Below are positions 1-9,382 of a stretch of DNA of 18,323 nt, piece by piece; position 1 is the first letter of the stretch, and each line of letters opens with the position of its first letter. The notes below the pieces were generated by a model. That model was not told where the DNA came from. It saw only the letters and a program-made list of their open reading frames with translations, and did not search any database. Origin of the DNA: DASXPG01 sp035559335 (lineage in GTDB: Bacteria > Gemmatimonadota > Gemmatimonadetes > Gemmatimonadales > JACORV01); NCBI GenBank assembly GCA_035559335.1, contig DATMBH010000219.1:1-18323 (forward strand), given 5' to 3'. Both the position numbers and the translations under genes were made by a program.

Positions 1-816
1 CAGATTCCTCCGGAACAGCAGGCCGCAGCCCGCTATCACCACCTCGCACGGAGCATGGTCGGCGATGGAGGGGTCCGCCGCTCCGGCAATCAGCCAGCCC
101 CCGGGGGCAAGCGTGGCTACGAGCTGTCGCGAGACGCGAGCTACCACCTCGGCATCGAGGTAAATCATCACATTCCGGCACAGCACGAGGTCCATGCCGA
201 AGAGACCGTTGCCTAACGCCGGATACGGATCGGTCGCAAGGTTGTGGTACGCGAAGGTCACTAGCCGGCGGATCTCCGGCAGCAACTCGAACTCAGTCCC
301 GGCTTCACGGAAGTAGCGAGTGCGCGACTCATCGGGCGTGCTGCGCAGCGACCAGCGCCCGAACCTGCCGCGCACGGCCCGCGCCAGCGCGAGGCGAGAC
401 AGGTCGGTGGCTGTTATCTGCACCCGGTCCGCAAGTCCAGCCTCGAGCGCCAGAATCGCAAGGGTGTAGGCCTCCTCTCCGGAGGCACAACCGGCGCTCC
501 AGATCCGGATCGGCCGACCCCGCACCCGCGAAGCCAACTCGGGGAGAACCAGTTCCCTGATGGCGGCAAGCTGGCCCGGATGGCGAAAGAAGTAGGTCTC
601 TCCGACCGTTATGTCAGCAATTAGCTGATCGAACAAACCGGGGTCTCCGGCGGCAAGCCGCTCCACGCAGGCCTCGGCACCTCCGATACGACGCGATAGC
701 CTGGCGAGCGCATCCTCCAGGGCTCGGCGGCGAGCAGCGGGAAACACCAGCCCGGTATGACGTGCGAGCAGCGCCGCGGCGGCGCCAACCAGCTCGTCGG
801 TAAGCACGGGCTTCAT
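1..816 (-). CDS. cheR: CheR-type chemoreceptor glutamate O-methyltransferase (3' end beyond window)
   Basis: This gene encodes an SAM-dependent methyltransferase that methylates glutamates on chemoreceptors, acting in the cytoplasm on the receptor array. I translated 272 codons from the ATG at 816; the frame stays open to base 1, so only the last few residues are probably missing. Visible CheR hallmarks are VGETYFFRH (71-79), the SAM-binding loop WSAGCASGEEAYTLA (106-120), TATDLS (135-140) and CRNVMIYLD (213-221). The N-terminal 60 residues fit the helical CheR_N domain. The start is fixed by an ATGA overlap with the upstream cheW stop, which implies translational coupling. Receptor, cheA and cheB genes are not in view and may lie further left. 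The family call is very secure. Whether the pathway controls motility or another output cannot be told from here. Confidence 0.95.
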   Translation of the reverse strand, partial: MKPVLTDELVGAAAALLARHTGLVFPAARRRALEDALARLSRRIGGAEACVERLAAGDPGLFDQLIADITVGETYFFRHPGQLAAIRELVLPELASRVRGRPIRIWSAGCASGEEAYTLAILALEAGLADRVQITATDLSRLALARAVRGRFGRWSLRSTPDESRTRYFREAGTEFELLPEIRRLVTFAYHNLATDPYPALGNGLFGMDLVLCRNVMIYLDAEVVARVSRQLVATLAPGGWLIAGAADPSIADHAPCEVVIAGCGLLFRRNL

Positions 817-1388
817 GATTCCGGTCCGGCGGTTCGCGAAACGGCTAGCGCCGAGATGGCCCGATCCACACGCGCCGCTTCATCGAGCGACAGAAACTGT
901 TCCAGGTCGTGGATTACCAGCAGTCCGTCAGGCAGCCGGGCCACGCCGGCTACGTAACGCGAAGGAGCGATCGAACCGGGGTTCCACTCCACGGTGTCCA
1001 TCAATACCTGGCGCAGCTCGAGGGCTCGGTCCACGCGCAGTGCAACCCAACGGGATCCGGCAACTGCAACTACGAAGTGCTGGTCCGGTTGCAGTGGGAC
1101 GCGATCGAGACCGAAGCGGCACCGCGGATCGGCTACCGGAACAATCCGGCCGCGGTAGTTCACGACTCCCTCAACCACCTCCGGAGCGCCCGGCAGCGCG
1201 CTTATCGCCACCGCGCGCACGATCTCGCGCACCGACGCCGCGGGCAGCGCGAACCGGTGGGGCCCCAGGGCGAACACCAGCAGCGCCTGCAGCTCGGTCG
1301 CAGCAGCGCTCCGACGCTCGATCTCGCCCCGCTCGGGGGCCTGGTCTGCGCCGCGCTCGATACGGGTCCTTCTGGCTGACGAACTCAC
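813..1388 (-). CDS. cheW: CheW-like chemotaxis adaptor
   Basis: This is a 191-residue protein with one CheW domain at about residues 33-175. CheW proteins are SH3-like beta-fold scaffolds that couple chemoreceptors to the CheA kinase. The sequence shows typical landmarks: a start such as LLVFALGPHRFALPAASVREIV, the ISALPGAPEVVEGVVNYRGRIVPV core (split here for length), and a late GLLVIHDLEQFL strand. The first ~30 residues are charged and probably disordered. The start is a GTG at 1388, with an in-frame TAG five codons upstream; no good ribosome-binding site is visible, so a slightly later start is possible. Its stop overlaps the cheR start (ATGA). A 76-bp gap separates it from the response regulator gene upstream, and all three genes run the same way, so an operon is likely. 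Confidence 0.92.
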   Translation of the reverse strand: MSSSARRTRIERGADQAPERGEIERRSAAATELQALLVFALGPHRFALPAASVREIVRAVAISALPGAPEVVEGVVNYRGRIVPVADPRCRFGLDRVPLQPDQHFVVAVAGSRWVALRVDRALELRQVLMDTVEWNPGSIAPSRYVAGVARLPDGLLVIHDLEQFLSLDEAARVDRAISALAVSRTAGPES

Positions 1389-1464
1389 CGGTGATTGCTG
1401 CTAGCATCGCACCCAGCAGCCGAACCTGCCACTGGGGAATCCTTTACTGTCTGTAGGGCTTCTA

Positions 1465-2133
1465 CTAGGTATTGTGGTTGCGCAACGATCCGGAACGGGC
1501 GCCCGGCACCAGCCAGTGCTCAATGGCATAGCGCAGGAGTTCGGCGCCAGTTCGCACGCCGAGCTTGCGCAGCACCCGGGCGCGGTAGGCGGATACTGTC
1601 TTGGGGCTGATGCCCAGAGTTTGCGCGATCGAGACCAACCGCGCGCCACGTGCCAGAAGACACAACACCTCGAACTCCCGGTCCGTCAGGCGCTCGTGCG
1701 GCATCTCGTGCTCGCGCCCGCGCAGCCGTCCCGCGAGCCGTCGCACGAGCCGGGCGCTGACATACCGCTTCCCGGACGCTACCTGGCGGATTGCCGTGAC
1801 GAGCTCGCGCGGCGTCCGAGATTTGGTGAGGCAGCCGTCGGCTCCGTTCCCGAGTACGCGAAGCGCTAACTCCTCCTCGCGATAAACCGTAAGGACTAGC
1901 ACTCGCGCTGCTGGCTGGGCCGCCTTGATGCGCCGAATCCCCGAGAGCGGCCCGCCGGCCAGCGTGCCGAGTTCCAGCACCACCACGTCTACCGGCGTAG
2001 TTCTCAGCGCTGTGAGCAAACCTTCGTCGGATTCCGCCTCCGCCACCACCGTGATGTCGCCTGCACCTGCCACGGCTTGACGGACGCCCTCACGCACCAC
2101 CGGATGTGGATCTACCACGAGCACACGGATCAT
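1465..2133 (-). CDS. NarL/LuxR-type response regulator with degenerate receiver
   Basis: This 222-residue protein has an N-terminal receiver domain (about 1-118) and a C-terminal LuxR-type helix-turn-helix (about 148-212, with LTDREFEVLCLLARG and ISPKTVSAYRARVLRKLGV). It should be a cytoplasmic DNA-binding regulator. The receiver keeps the switch Thr (T82) and the conserved Lys (K104). However, the phospho-acceptor position reads VVLEL, so Asp is replaced by Glu (E54, codon GAA). The acidic pair near the N-terminus is D8-P9 rather than Asp-Asp. Mg2+ binding and phosphorylation at the usual site are therefore doubtful, and Glu can mimic a constitutively active state. The ATG at 2133 gives the canonical MIRVLVVDPHPVVREG start; its ribosome-binding site is weak. 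It lies upstream of cheW and cheR on the same strand and may regulate that cluster. Confidence 0.9.
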   Translation of the reverse strand: MIRVLVVDPHPVVREGVRQAVAGAGDITVVAEAESDEGLLTALRTTPVDVVVLELGTLAGGPLSGIRRIKAAQPAARVLVLTVYREEELALRVLGNGADGCLTKSRTPRELVTAIRQVASGKRYVSARLVRRLAGRLRGREHEMPHERLTDREFEVLCLLARGARLVSIAQTLGISPKTVSAYRARVLRKLGVRTGAELLRYAIEHWLVPGARSGSLRNHNT

Positions 2134-2183
2134 ACTTGCAACGTACGCCAGGAGTTTAGCTCAGTTCCAGCCAAGGAGGATCA

Positions 2184-2208
2184 GCCGATTCGACTGCTCA
2201 GAATCGGC
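2184..2208. promoter_or_regulatory. Perfect dyad upstream of the response regulator gene
   Basis: GCCGATTC and GAATCGGC form a perfect 8-bp inverted repeat around a 9-base spacer, about 50 bases upstream of the regulator's start codon. It could be an operator, possibly for the LuxR-type regulator itself, or a small hairpin between transcription units. I could not identify a convincing -35/-10 pair near it. Confidence 0.35.
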
Positions 2209-2220
2209 CGGGATCACTAG

Positions 2221-2266
2221 AAGAGGAAAGGGGCCTCGGATTGCTCCGAAGCCCCCGCTTCCTCTT
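2221..2266 (-). terminator. Hairpin terminator retained with the groEL relic
   Basis: The outer arms AAGAGGAA (2221-2228) and TTCCTCTT (2259-2266) are perfectly complementary and enclose an inner hairpin, GGCCTCGGA-TTGC-TCCGAAGCC (2232-2253), with one mismatch. The inner hairpin has the same geometry (9-4-9) and clearly related sequence as the hairpin behind the intact groEL (7666-7687). It also sits at the same distance, about 31 bases, from the relic's stop codon. It lacks a clean U-tract, so intrinsic termination is likely but not certain. In the present arrangement it would end the CARDB lipoprotein transcript. Confidence 0.6.
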
Positions 2267-2283
2267 AACCTGGTCCCGTGCTC

Positions 2284-2391
2284 TCAGTACATTCCGCCCA
2301 TTCCACCACCGGGCGCCGGAGCAGCGGGCTTCTCTTCCTTCTTCTCGACCACCACTGCCTCGGTGGTGAGCAGCAGGCCCGCGATCGACGC
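2284..2391 (-). pseudogene. Orphan 3'-terminal fragment of a groEL gene
   Basis: Read on the minus strand, this stretch encodes ASIAGLLLTTEAVVVEKKEE followed by KPAAPAPGGGMGGMY and a TGA stop. That is the last ~35 residues of a GroEL, including the typical Gly-Met tail. No groEL body precedes it; upstream is the stop codon of an unrelated CARDB lipoprotein gene. Bases 2327-2391 are identical to 7762-7826 inside the intact groEL, including wobble positions, whereas 2284-2326 differs from the corresponding groEL tail at many positions. The fragment has no start of its own and is not expected to be translated. It is either the displaced original 3' end after a site-specific integration, or what remains of a deleted second groEL. 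Confidence 0.9.
2327..2391. repeat. 65-bp perfect direct repeat, copy 1 (att-like)
   Basis: These 65 bases are identical and in the same orientation to 7762-7826. Identity stops abruptly at 2391/2392, where CARDB-gene DNA begins, and fades below 2327 into a related but diverged groEL tail. Confidence 0.9.
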
Positions 2392-2392
2392 T

Positions 2393-3244
2393 TCACCGGC
2401 TATTGGCCTCCACAATTATGTAGTAGTAGCCGTTGGCATACCCTGACGGCACAGTGAACCTCTGGTCATAGTTCCGGAAGGCTCCGGGGCCGAGTGGTGA
2501 CACGTCCACCTCCGCGAGCTCGAGATCGTCCGTGGAGATGGACTTGTCCCGAGACAGATAGATCTTGGCCTTCGAGGCAGCCGACGGGCTTTGCCCCATG
2601 TTGTGTATCCGGAACTGAATGTTCGAGCTCTCGCCGGGAAGCAGATTGTGTTGTGTTGGTAGACTCATGCCTTCGACCACCAAGTCGGCGAGTCCGCCGG
2701 AAGGCGTTCCCACATACACTGAGAAGGAGCTGGTGTTGGCGGCCTCGTTCAACTCAGCAACGGCGTCGCCAAAATCCGCGAGCAGCAACACATACAGATA
2801 TCGTCCGACTGAGTATCCGCCGGGCATCGCGACAGTGATAACGCCACTCTGGTATGCACCAGAAGCGATGGTGCCAACGGGCGCTTCCGCCAGGAACCGA
2901 TCGTCAGCAGAGTAAGTTGGGTCGGGAGAGAGGTACGCTGCGACAGCAGAAGAGCCTGCTGGTACAGCCGACCCCATGTTGATCACGCGGAATGGAACCT
3001 CCCATGAACCACTCGGCGACTCCACGTGGTGCTGCGGCGAAGTGACCTCCTCAATAACGAGGTCGGGTCCCTCGATGGCAGGAGTTCCGACATGAAATAC
3101 GACATAGCCTGAGTTGTTTGAGTAATTGAGTTCCTGGATGCCTTCGCCAGGTTGCCCCTGGGGTCCCGAAGGCTCGTCCTTTCCGCACGCAGCCACCACT
3201 AATGGTACGCCGCAAGAGAGCAAGACCGCCCGAAGCACCTTCAT
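2393..3244 (-). CDS. CARDB-domain lipoprotein, probably truncated at the C-terminus
   Basis: This 283-residue protein starts with a lipoprotein signal peptide: K2, R5, a hydrophobic core, and lipobox V-A-A-C with Cys20. A flexible GPQGQPGEG linker follows, then two CARDB (cell-adhesion-related, Ig-like) domains at about 61-178 and 187-283. Each begins DLV(I/V)E and contains an (I/H)NMG turn, a YLS.D stretch and an ELAE/FLAE strand. It should be anchored to a membrane on the outside of the cytoplasm, with a likely binding or adhesion role; no ligand can be named. Domain 1 ends with ADFGDAVAELNEAAN and SFSVYV, but domain 2 stops at YIIVEANSR, about 18 residues early and one base from the groEL relic. 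The start is well supported by GGGGGAGG eight or so bases before the ATG. It is divergent from the BTAD regulator gene. Confidence 0.85.
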   Translation of the reverse strand: MKVLRAVLLSCGVPLVVAACGKDEPSGPQGQPGEGIQELNYSNNSGYVVFHVGTPAIEGPDLVIEEVTSPQHHVESPSGSWEVPFRVINMGSAVPAGSSAVAAYLSPDPTYSADDRFLAEAPVGTIASGAYQSGVITVAMPGGYSVGRYLYVLLLADFGDAVAELNEAANTSSFSVYVGTPSGGLADLVVEGMSLPTQHNLLPGESSNIQFRIHNMGQSPSAASKAKIYLSRDKSISTDDLELAEVDVSPLGPGAFRNYDQRFTVPSGYANGYYYIIVEANSR

Positions 3245-3480
3245 GTCGCCTCCCCCAACATGTTGGTTCTTGTCCGCACGTACGCAGGTTCACCAGCCCC
3301 CCGACCGCGCTCGAGCGCCTTGCTGACCCACCCACCAAGCCCTACTTTCTTCGGCGCGACCCTCGAAAGCAGTGCTGACGAGCGGTGACCGGGGGACCGG
3401 ATTCGTTTCTTGGACTTCGCATCCGAAACCTGTCACCATGGTGGGCTCACGCTAGGCAGCCACGGTCATAAGCCCGTCAG
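3245..3480. other. Divergent intergenic region between the lipoprotein and BTAD genes
   Basis: This 236-bp region must contain the promoters of both divergent genes. It includes a strong Shine-Dalgarno for the lipoprotein (GGGGGAGG next to 3250) and a short palindrome at 3255-3266. The plus-strand gene starts with no recognisable Shine-Dalgarno; an in-frame TAA at 3469 rules out a longer start. I see no consensus sigma-70 promoter. Confidence 0.6.
3255..3266. promoter_or_regulatory. 12-bp palindrome in the lipoprotein leader
   Basis: CCAACATGTTGG is perfectly self-complementary and lies 11 bases upstream of the lipoprotein start codon, beside its Shine-Dalgarno. It could be an operator half of the divergent control region. 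It is short enough to be chance, and it has no second copy nearby. Confidence 0.25.
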
Positions 3481-6400
3481 ATGCCCAACGGAACTGCGGT
3501 TTCACCACCAGCTGACGCCCGCCTGAGGCTCACCACTCTGGGCGGCTGGTCGCTCGCATATGTCGCGGCCAGCGGCGAATCTGCGCCCGTCCTGGGCGCC
3601 TCCAAACCGCTGGCGCTCATCGTCTACCTCGCGCTCTCACCGGGCCGCACCGCACGCCGCGAACACCTGGTGGACCTGCTCTGGTCCGACCTCGAACCGA
3701 CCGCCGCCGCCCACGCTTTGCGACAAACGCTGTGGTATATACGACAGCGCGCCGGCAAGGACCTCACCGCCACGAGCGACGGGCGGCTCCAGCTCATCGC
3801 CGCTGTGGATGTGGACCGCGACGACTTCCTCTGCGCCATGGAACGCCAGGACTTCGAGGCGGCAGTGGCGGCCTACGGAGGCGACTTCCTCCCCGGCTTC
3901 GCCGCTCCGGGCGGTGCGGAATTCGAGAAGTGGGCCGACCTCGAGCGCCACCGGCTCCGCGCCATGTTCGCCCGAGCCGCCGAGCATCTGGTGCGCGACC
4001 GGCTCTCCCGCGGAAGGACGCGAGACGCAGTGACCCTGGCCCGCCAGCTTCGCGACACCGACCCACTGGCCGAAGCCGGCTGGCGGCTGCTCCTCGAGGC
4101 TCTCATCTCGGCGGGTGATCGGCTCAACGCCGCCGTGGAGGCCGATGCCTTGGAACGGCTACTCGCCGAGGAGGAAAGAGAGCCCGAACCCGCCACCCGG
4201 GCGCTGCTGAAGTCAGCGAAGGAAACCTCGGCAGCGCACTCGTCGTTCTCCGACCACGAACCACCCCGAGCGCTGGTGGCCGAATTGGTGGGCCGCGAGC
4301 GTGAGTTCGGCACCATCATCGCCGCCTGGGATGCGGCCCGATCCGGACCGGCCCGCCACGTGCACGTCACGGCGCCGGCCGGCCTGGGCAAGACCCGCCT
4401 CTTGACCCACGTGCTCAACCGGCTGCGCGGCACGCGCGCCCGCGCGGTCATGGTGCGCGCCAACCCCGGCGCCCGGCACATCCCCTTCGCCGCGGCCAGC
4501 GACATTGCCGCCGCGCTGGCCGCACTGCCTGGGGCCCCCGGAATCTCCACCGCCGCGGCCGGCGCGCTGGTGGCGCTCAACCCCACGCTAAGTTCACGGT
4601 TTCCGTCCGCATCGCCGGACCCGGCCTCAGGCTCCGAAGCCCTCCGCCGCCGCACCATCGCGTTAGGCGAGCTACTTGCGGCTGTGTCCGAGGACGCGCC
4701 GCTGGCGGCGCTGCTGGACGACGTGCACTGGGCCGACCCGCCCTCTCGCGAGCTGCTCGCCGGCCTCGCTGCTCGCCTCTCCGGCGAACGCGTACTCCTG
4801 GTCACCACCGCTCGTCCGGTGACCGATGGCGCCCTTCAGCGCGACGATTCCACGCTGCTCGCGCTCGAACCGCTCTCCTCGTCGGATACGGCTGCGCTGG
4901 TAGCAAGCCTCGGCTCGCTGCCTGACGACCCCTGGGCGGCCGACCTGGGCAGCAGGCTCCATTCCGCCACCCACGGGTCGCCGCTCCTTATCCTCGAGAC
5001 CCTGCAGCTGGCCATCGAGCGCGGAATCCTCGAGCTCGACGCAGCGGGATGGCGCTGCAACGACGCAGCCGGACTGGAGAGGGAGCTGTGCGACGGCGGC
5101 GCACTGCGTCATCGGATTGAGAGGCTGGACCGCAATCAAGGCTGGCTCCTGCTCCTCCTCAGCGTAGCGGGCACTCCCGTGGACGCCACGCTCCTGAGTG
5201 CCGGCGCCGGACGCGAGGAGGCCGCCGTTTCCGCTGACCTCGCCATCCTCGAGCAGCGCGGGTTCGCGCTCCGCGCCGGCCGATCCTGGACGACCAGCCA
5301 CGACGCCGTTGCGGAAATGGCGCTGGATGCCGCGCCCGAAGGCGCCGTCAAGGCCGCGCACACGGCCCTCGGCCAGGCCATGGCCGCCGGAGCCGGTGGC
5401 GACACCGGAACGCTATTCAGTGCCGGCCGGCACCTGGTCGAAGCAGGCGATTACGCCTCGCTGCACGCGGTATTCGCAAAGCTCCTAACGGCCGCGCGGG
5501 CCGCGGGCGACCGCAGGCCGACCGCGGCGGTAGCGGCGCAGCTCCTGGGCCGTCCACCTTCCGACCCCGGCGTGAAGCAGCTGCTCCGCTCGCTCCCCCT
5601 CAGCACGCGGCTCGGTCTGACCTCCCGCGCCCGCATTGCGGCGGCCGGATTCTCGCTGCTCGCCGCAGCCACGGCGATGTCAGCCCTGCTGTTGCCCGAA
5701 GCGCCGCCGGATGCGGTCCTGTTCGTCACTACCGTTGACACGACGGGAGCGCTTCACGTCCTATCAGCCAACTTCCGTTCCTCGCAATGGCCGCGCACGG
5801 AAGCCGTGGAGCTGTCGGCACCGGACAACAGCGCTGGTGTCGCGGCGCCACCGGCGGATGCCGACAAGCCAGCCTTCGACCCAGTACACCGCCGCTGGGC
5901 CTTCAATCGGGTGTCGCCGGATTCCAGAAGCTGGGACCTCTACGTCAGGGAGCATGACGGCACCGAGCGCCGCCTGACGTGGGGCAGGCCGGACGACCAA
6001 GCTGCTACGTGGTCGCCGGACGGCCGGTATCTGGCATTCGAGTCCAACCAGTGGGATAACAGCACCTACGACATCGGCCTGATGACGGCATCGGGCGATT
6101 CCGTTCACGCCGTCGCCAGCGAGCCGGCTGGGGACCAGAGCACCCCCGCCTGGAGCCCGGACGGCTCGCGCATCGCCTACACCGAGAACCTGCGTGCCGG
6201 TGTGCAGAGAGGCTGGGGCCGGCCATGCTGGATCACTCCCGACCGCTCGCGGCGCTGGTGTCACAACAGCGGGAGCACCGACGTGCTCCAGATCGTGGCT
6301 TGGCAGGACGCGCGCCACGTACTGGCGGTCGCAGATGGCGGCTCGGGGCGCTTTGTGGCCAGCATTGACATGGAGACCGGCGCCATGTCCTCCTTGCCGG

Positions 6401-7560
6401 TCACCGTCGAATGGCTGGCCGCCTCACCCGACGCCCGCTGGGCGGTCTGCCTGTGCAGAAGGCCCGGCCGGCGGCGGGGCGAACTGCTGGCGTTCAGCAC
6501 GGAGAGTCCAGAGCGACTGCTGCCGGTCAACCTCCCGCCTGGCCACGGATTCAGCCAGGCCGTGTTCGCGCTGCCGGCCGGCCCGCGCCCTGGCACGCGC
6601 CTTGTGATTGACACCGTGGAGTCGGCCGTTCCGCTCGACCAGCGCTACCAGATGGCGGCGTCGGGCCTGGATGGCTCGGGCCGGCCGCTAGCGGTGGACC
6701 AGCGTGTTATAAGCTGGGCCGTGGACGACTCGAGCGTCGCCACCATTGACAGCACGGGCAGACTGACTCCGCGGCGTATCGGACGCGTTCTGGTGCGTGC
6801 TTCGGCGGGCGGGTGGCTGCGCGACTCAGCCTGGGTCACCGTTGCACCCGCAGGATTCACGACAGTATTCCGCCACACCTGGGACGGCGGCAGCGACGCC
6901 TGGCGCATGTTCGGCGATCCGATGCCGGTGAGGGCACTCGGGCCGGGCGGCGTTCCTGCCCTCTGGCTCAGCGGCGACAACAACTTCTACACGGGCGCCT
7001 ACACCGTGCAGGCAGCCAGCGCGAGAGAGGGCTTGGGAGTGGAAATCGCGATCTCGAGCCCGCTGACCGGCAGCCAGTGGCAGAGCCTCTTCGTGGAGCT
7101 GACTTCGAGCAAGGACTCAGTCAGTCTGGCGTCGTGGGACCATGTCAGCGGTGGCCCGCCATCCCTCGAAACGCCGGCAACCGGCTCGTGCGGGTTTTCG
7201 TTCCCCAACAGGATGGCCAGGCTTCCCCTCCAGACTCCACGATTCTCGATACGGGGTGAGTATGGATTCGGCCGCACGGACGGTGCGCTCGCGACCGGCC
7301 GCTGGTACACCGTGCGCATACAAATCTTTCCCGACGGCCGCTGTGGCGCAGCGGTGAACGGCAGGCCAGAGTGGATCTCCGAAGGCAGGCTGCCGCTCGG
7401 CCGGCCCTACCGGCTGGCCGTAGGCGCCTACTCCTGGCGGACGCGCATCATGGCGGGCCCGGTCGAGATGTGGACGGGAGTTCGCAACGACGTGGATTGG
7501 TCGGCGATCGATCGGCCGCAGGCCGACACCTTGCGCTCTTCCGGGCCACGATCTCGCTGA
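3481..7560 (+). CDS. Transmembrane BTAD/STAND-ATPase regulator with propeller, Ig-like and lectin-like tail
   Basis: This is a 1359-residue multidomain protein. In order: an OmpR-type winged helix (about 15-105, from LRLTTLGGWSL), a BTAD helical-repeat domain (about 110-245), a STAND/AAA ATPase with Walker A APAGLGKT (298-305) and Walker B LLDDVHWADP (411-420), and a helical arm to about 700. One hydrophobic segment follows (about 717-738, preceded by arginines), then beta-propeller blades of TolB/PD40 type (TWSPDGRYLAFES near 843, AWSPDGSRIAYTE near 890). Next come a Big_2-like Ig domain (about 1070-1125: SWAVDDSSVATIDSTGRL) and a C-terminal concanavalin/LamG-like beta-rich domain (about 1126-1345). 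The positive-inside rule puts the DNA-binding half in the cytoplasm and the propeller and lectin-like half outside. I infer a one-component, membrane-spanning regulator. Target and signal are unknown; the divergent lipoprotein is the obvious candidate target. The start ATG is the first possible in frame. Confidence 0.85.
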   Translation: MPNGTAVSPPADARLRLTTLGGWSLAYVAASGESAPVLGASKPLALIVYLALSPGRTARREHLVDLLWSDLEPTAAAHALRQTLWYIRQRAGKDLTATSDGRLQLIAAVDVDRDDFLCAMERQDFEAAVAAYGGDFLPGFAAPGGAEFEKWADLERHRLRAMFARAAEHLVRDRLSRGRTRDAVTLARQLRDTDPLAEAGWRLLLEALISAGDRLNAAVEADALERLLAEEEREPEPATRALLKSAKETSAAHSSFSDHEPPRALVAELVGREREFGTIIAAWDAARSGPARHVHVTAPAGLGKTRLLTHVLNRLRGTRARAVMVRANPGARHIPFAAASDIAAALAALPGAPGISTAAAGALVALNPTLSSRFPSASPDPASGSEALRRRTIALGELLAAVSEDAPLAALLDDVHWADPPSRELLAGLAARLSGERVLLVTTARPVTDGALQRDDSTLLALEPLSSSDTAALVASLGSLPDDPWAADLGSRLHSATHGSPLLILETLQLAIERGILELDAAGWRCNDAAGLERELCDGGALRHRIERLDRNQGWLLLLLSVAGTPVDATLLSAGAGREEAAVSADLAILEQRGFALRAGRSWTTSHDAVAEMALDAAPEGAVKAAHTALGQAMAAGAGGDTGTLFSAGRHLVEAGDYASLHAVFAKLLTAARAAGDRRPTAAVAAQLLGRPPSDPGVKQLLRSLPLSTRLGLTSRARIAAAGFSLLAAATAMSALLLPEAPPDAVLFVTTVDTTGALHVLSANFRSSQWPRTEAVELSAPDNSAGVAAPPADADKPAFDPVHRRWAFNRVSPDSRSWDLYVREHDGTERRLTWGRPDDQAATWSPDGRYLAFESNQWDNSTYDIGLMTASGDSVHAVASEPAGDQSTPAWSPDGSRIAYTENLRAGVQRGWGRPCWITPDRSRRWCHNSGSTDVLQIVAWQDARHVLAVADGGSGRFVASIDMETGAMSSLPVTVEWLAASPDARWAVCLCRRPGRRRGELLAFSTESPERLLPVNLPPGHGFSQAVFALPAGPRPGTRLVIDTVESAVPLDQRYQMAASGLDGSGRPLAVDQRVISWAVDDSSVATIDSTGRLTPRRIGRVLVRASAGGWLRDSAWVTVAPAGFTTVFRHTWDGGSDAWRMFGDPMPVRALGPGGVPALWLSGDNNFYTGAYTVQAASAREGLGVEIAISSPLTGSQWQSLFVELTSSKDSVSLASWDHVSGGPPSLETPATGSCGFSFPNRMARLPLQTPRFSIRGEYGFGRTDGALATGRWYTVRIQIFPDGRCGAAVNGRPEWISEGRLPLGRPYRLAVGAYSWRTRIMAGPVEMWTGVRNDVDWSAIDRPQADTLRSSGPRSR

Positions 7561-7665
7561 CCCGCCTGCTCATCCCCCTCATCACCACCGCGCAGCTCCG
7601 CAGCGGCAGAGTGTCAGGCCCCTGCAGCACCGGTTGCCTCAGCGTGACTGCCGGGAAATCAGAAC

Positions 7666-7687
7666 GGCCCCGGATCGCTCCGGGGCC
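7666..7687 (-). terminator. groEL terminator hairpin
   Basis: GGCCCCGGA-TCGC-TCCGGGGCC is a perfect 9-bp stem with a tetraloop, 32 bases beyond the groEL stop and between two convergent genes, so it may serve both. On the groEL strand it is followed by GTTCTGATTT, a weak T-rich stretch. The related hairpin at 2232-2253 belongs to the groEL relic. The rest of 7561-7718 shows no gene. Confidence 0.65.
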
Positions 7688-7718
7688 GCCCCTCTCTTCC
7701 ACCTATCTCCCGTCTGCT

Positions 7719-9350
<1,632 letters not shown>

Positions 9351-9382
9351 CTTTCAGTTTCCTCCCTGTCGAAACCGGAGCC

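Noticed and set aside
815..1456. Plus-strand open frames opposite cheW and the response regulator
   Set aside because: Compositionally biased shadows of clear minus-strand genes with no recognisable domain.
2184..2208. Dyad as an intrinsic terminator
   Set aside because: The stem is only 8 bp with a 9-base loop and no T-tract follows on either strand, so I list it only as a possible operator.
3873..4808. A 311-codon Ser/Ala/Arg-rich minus-strand frame inside the BTAD gene
   Set aside because: Low-complexity antisense frame over conserved winged-helix, BTAD and ATPase codons.
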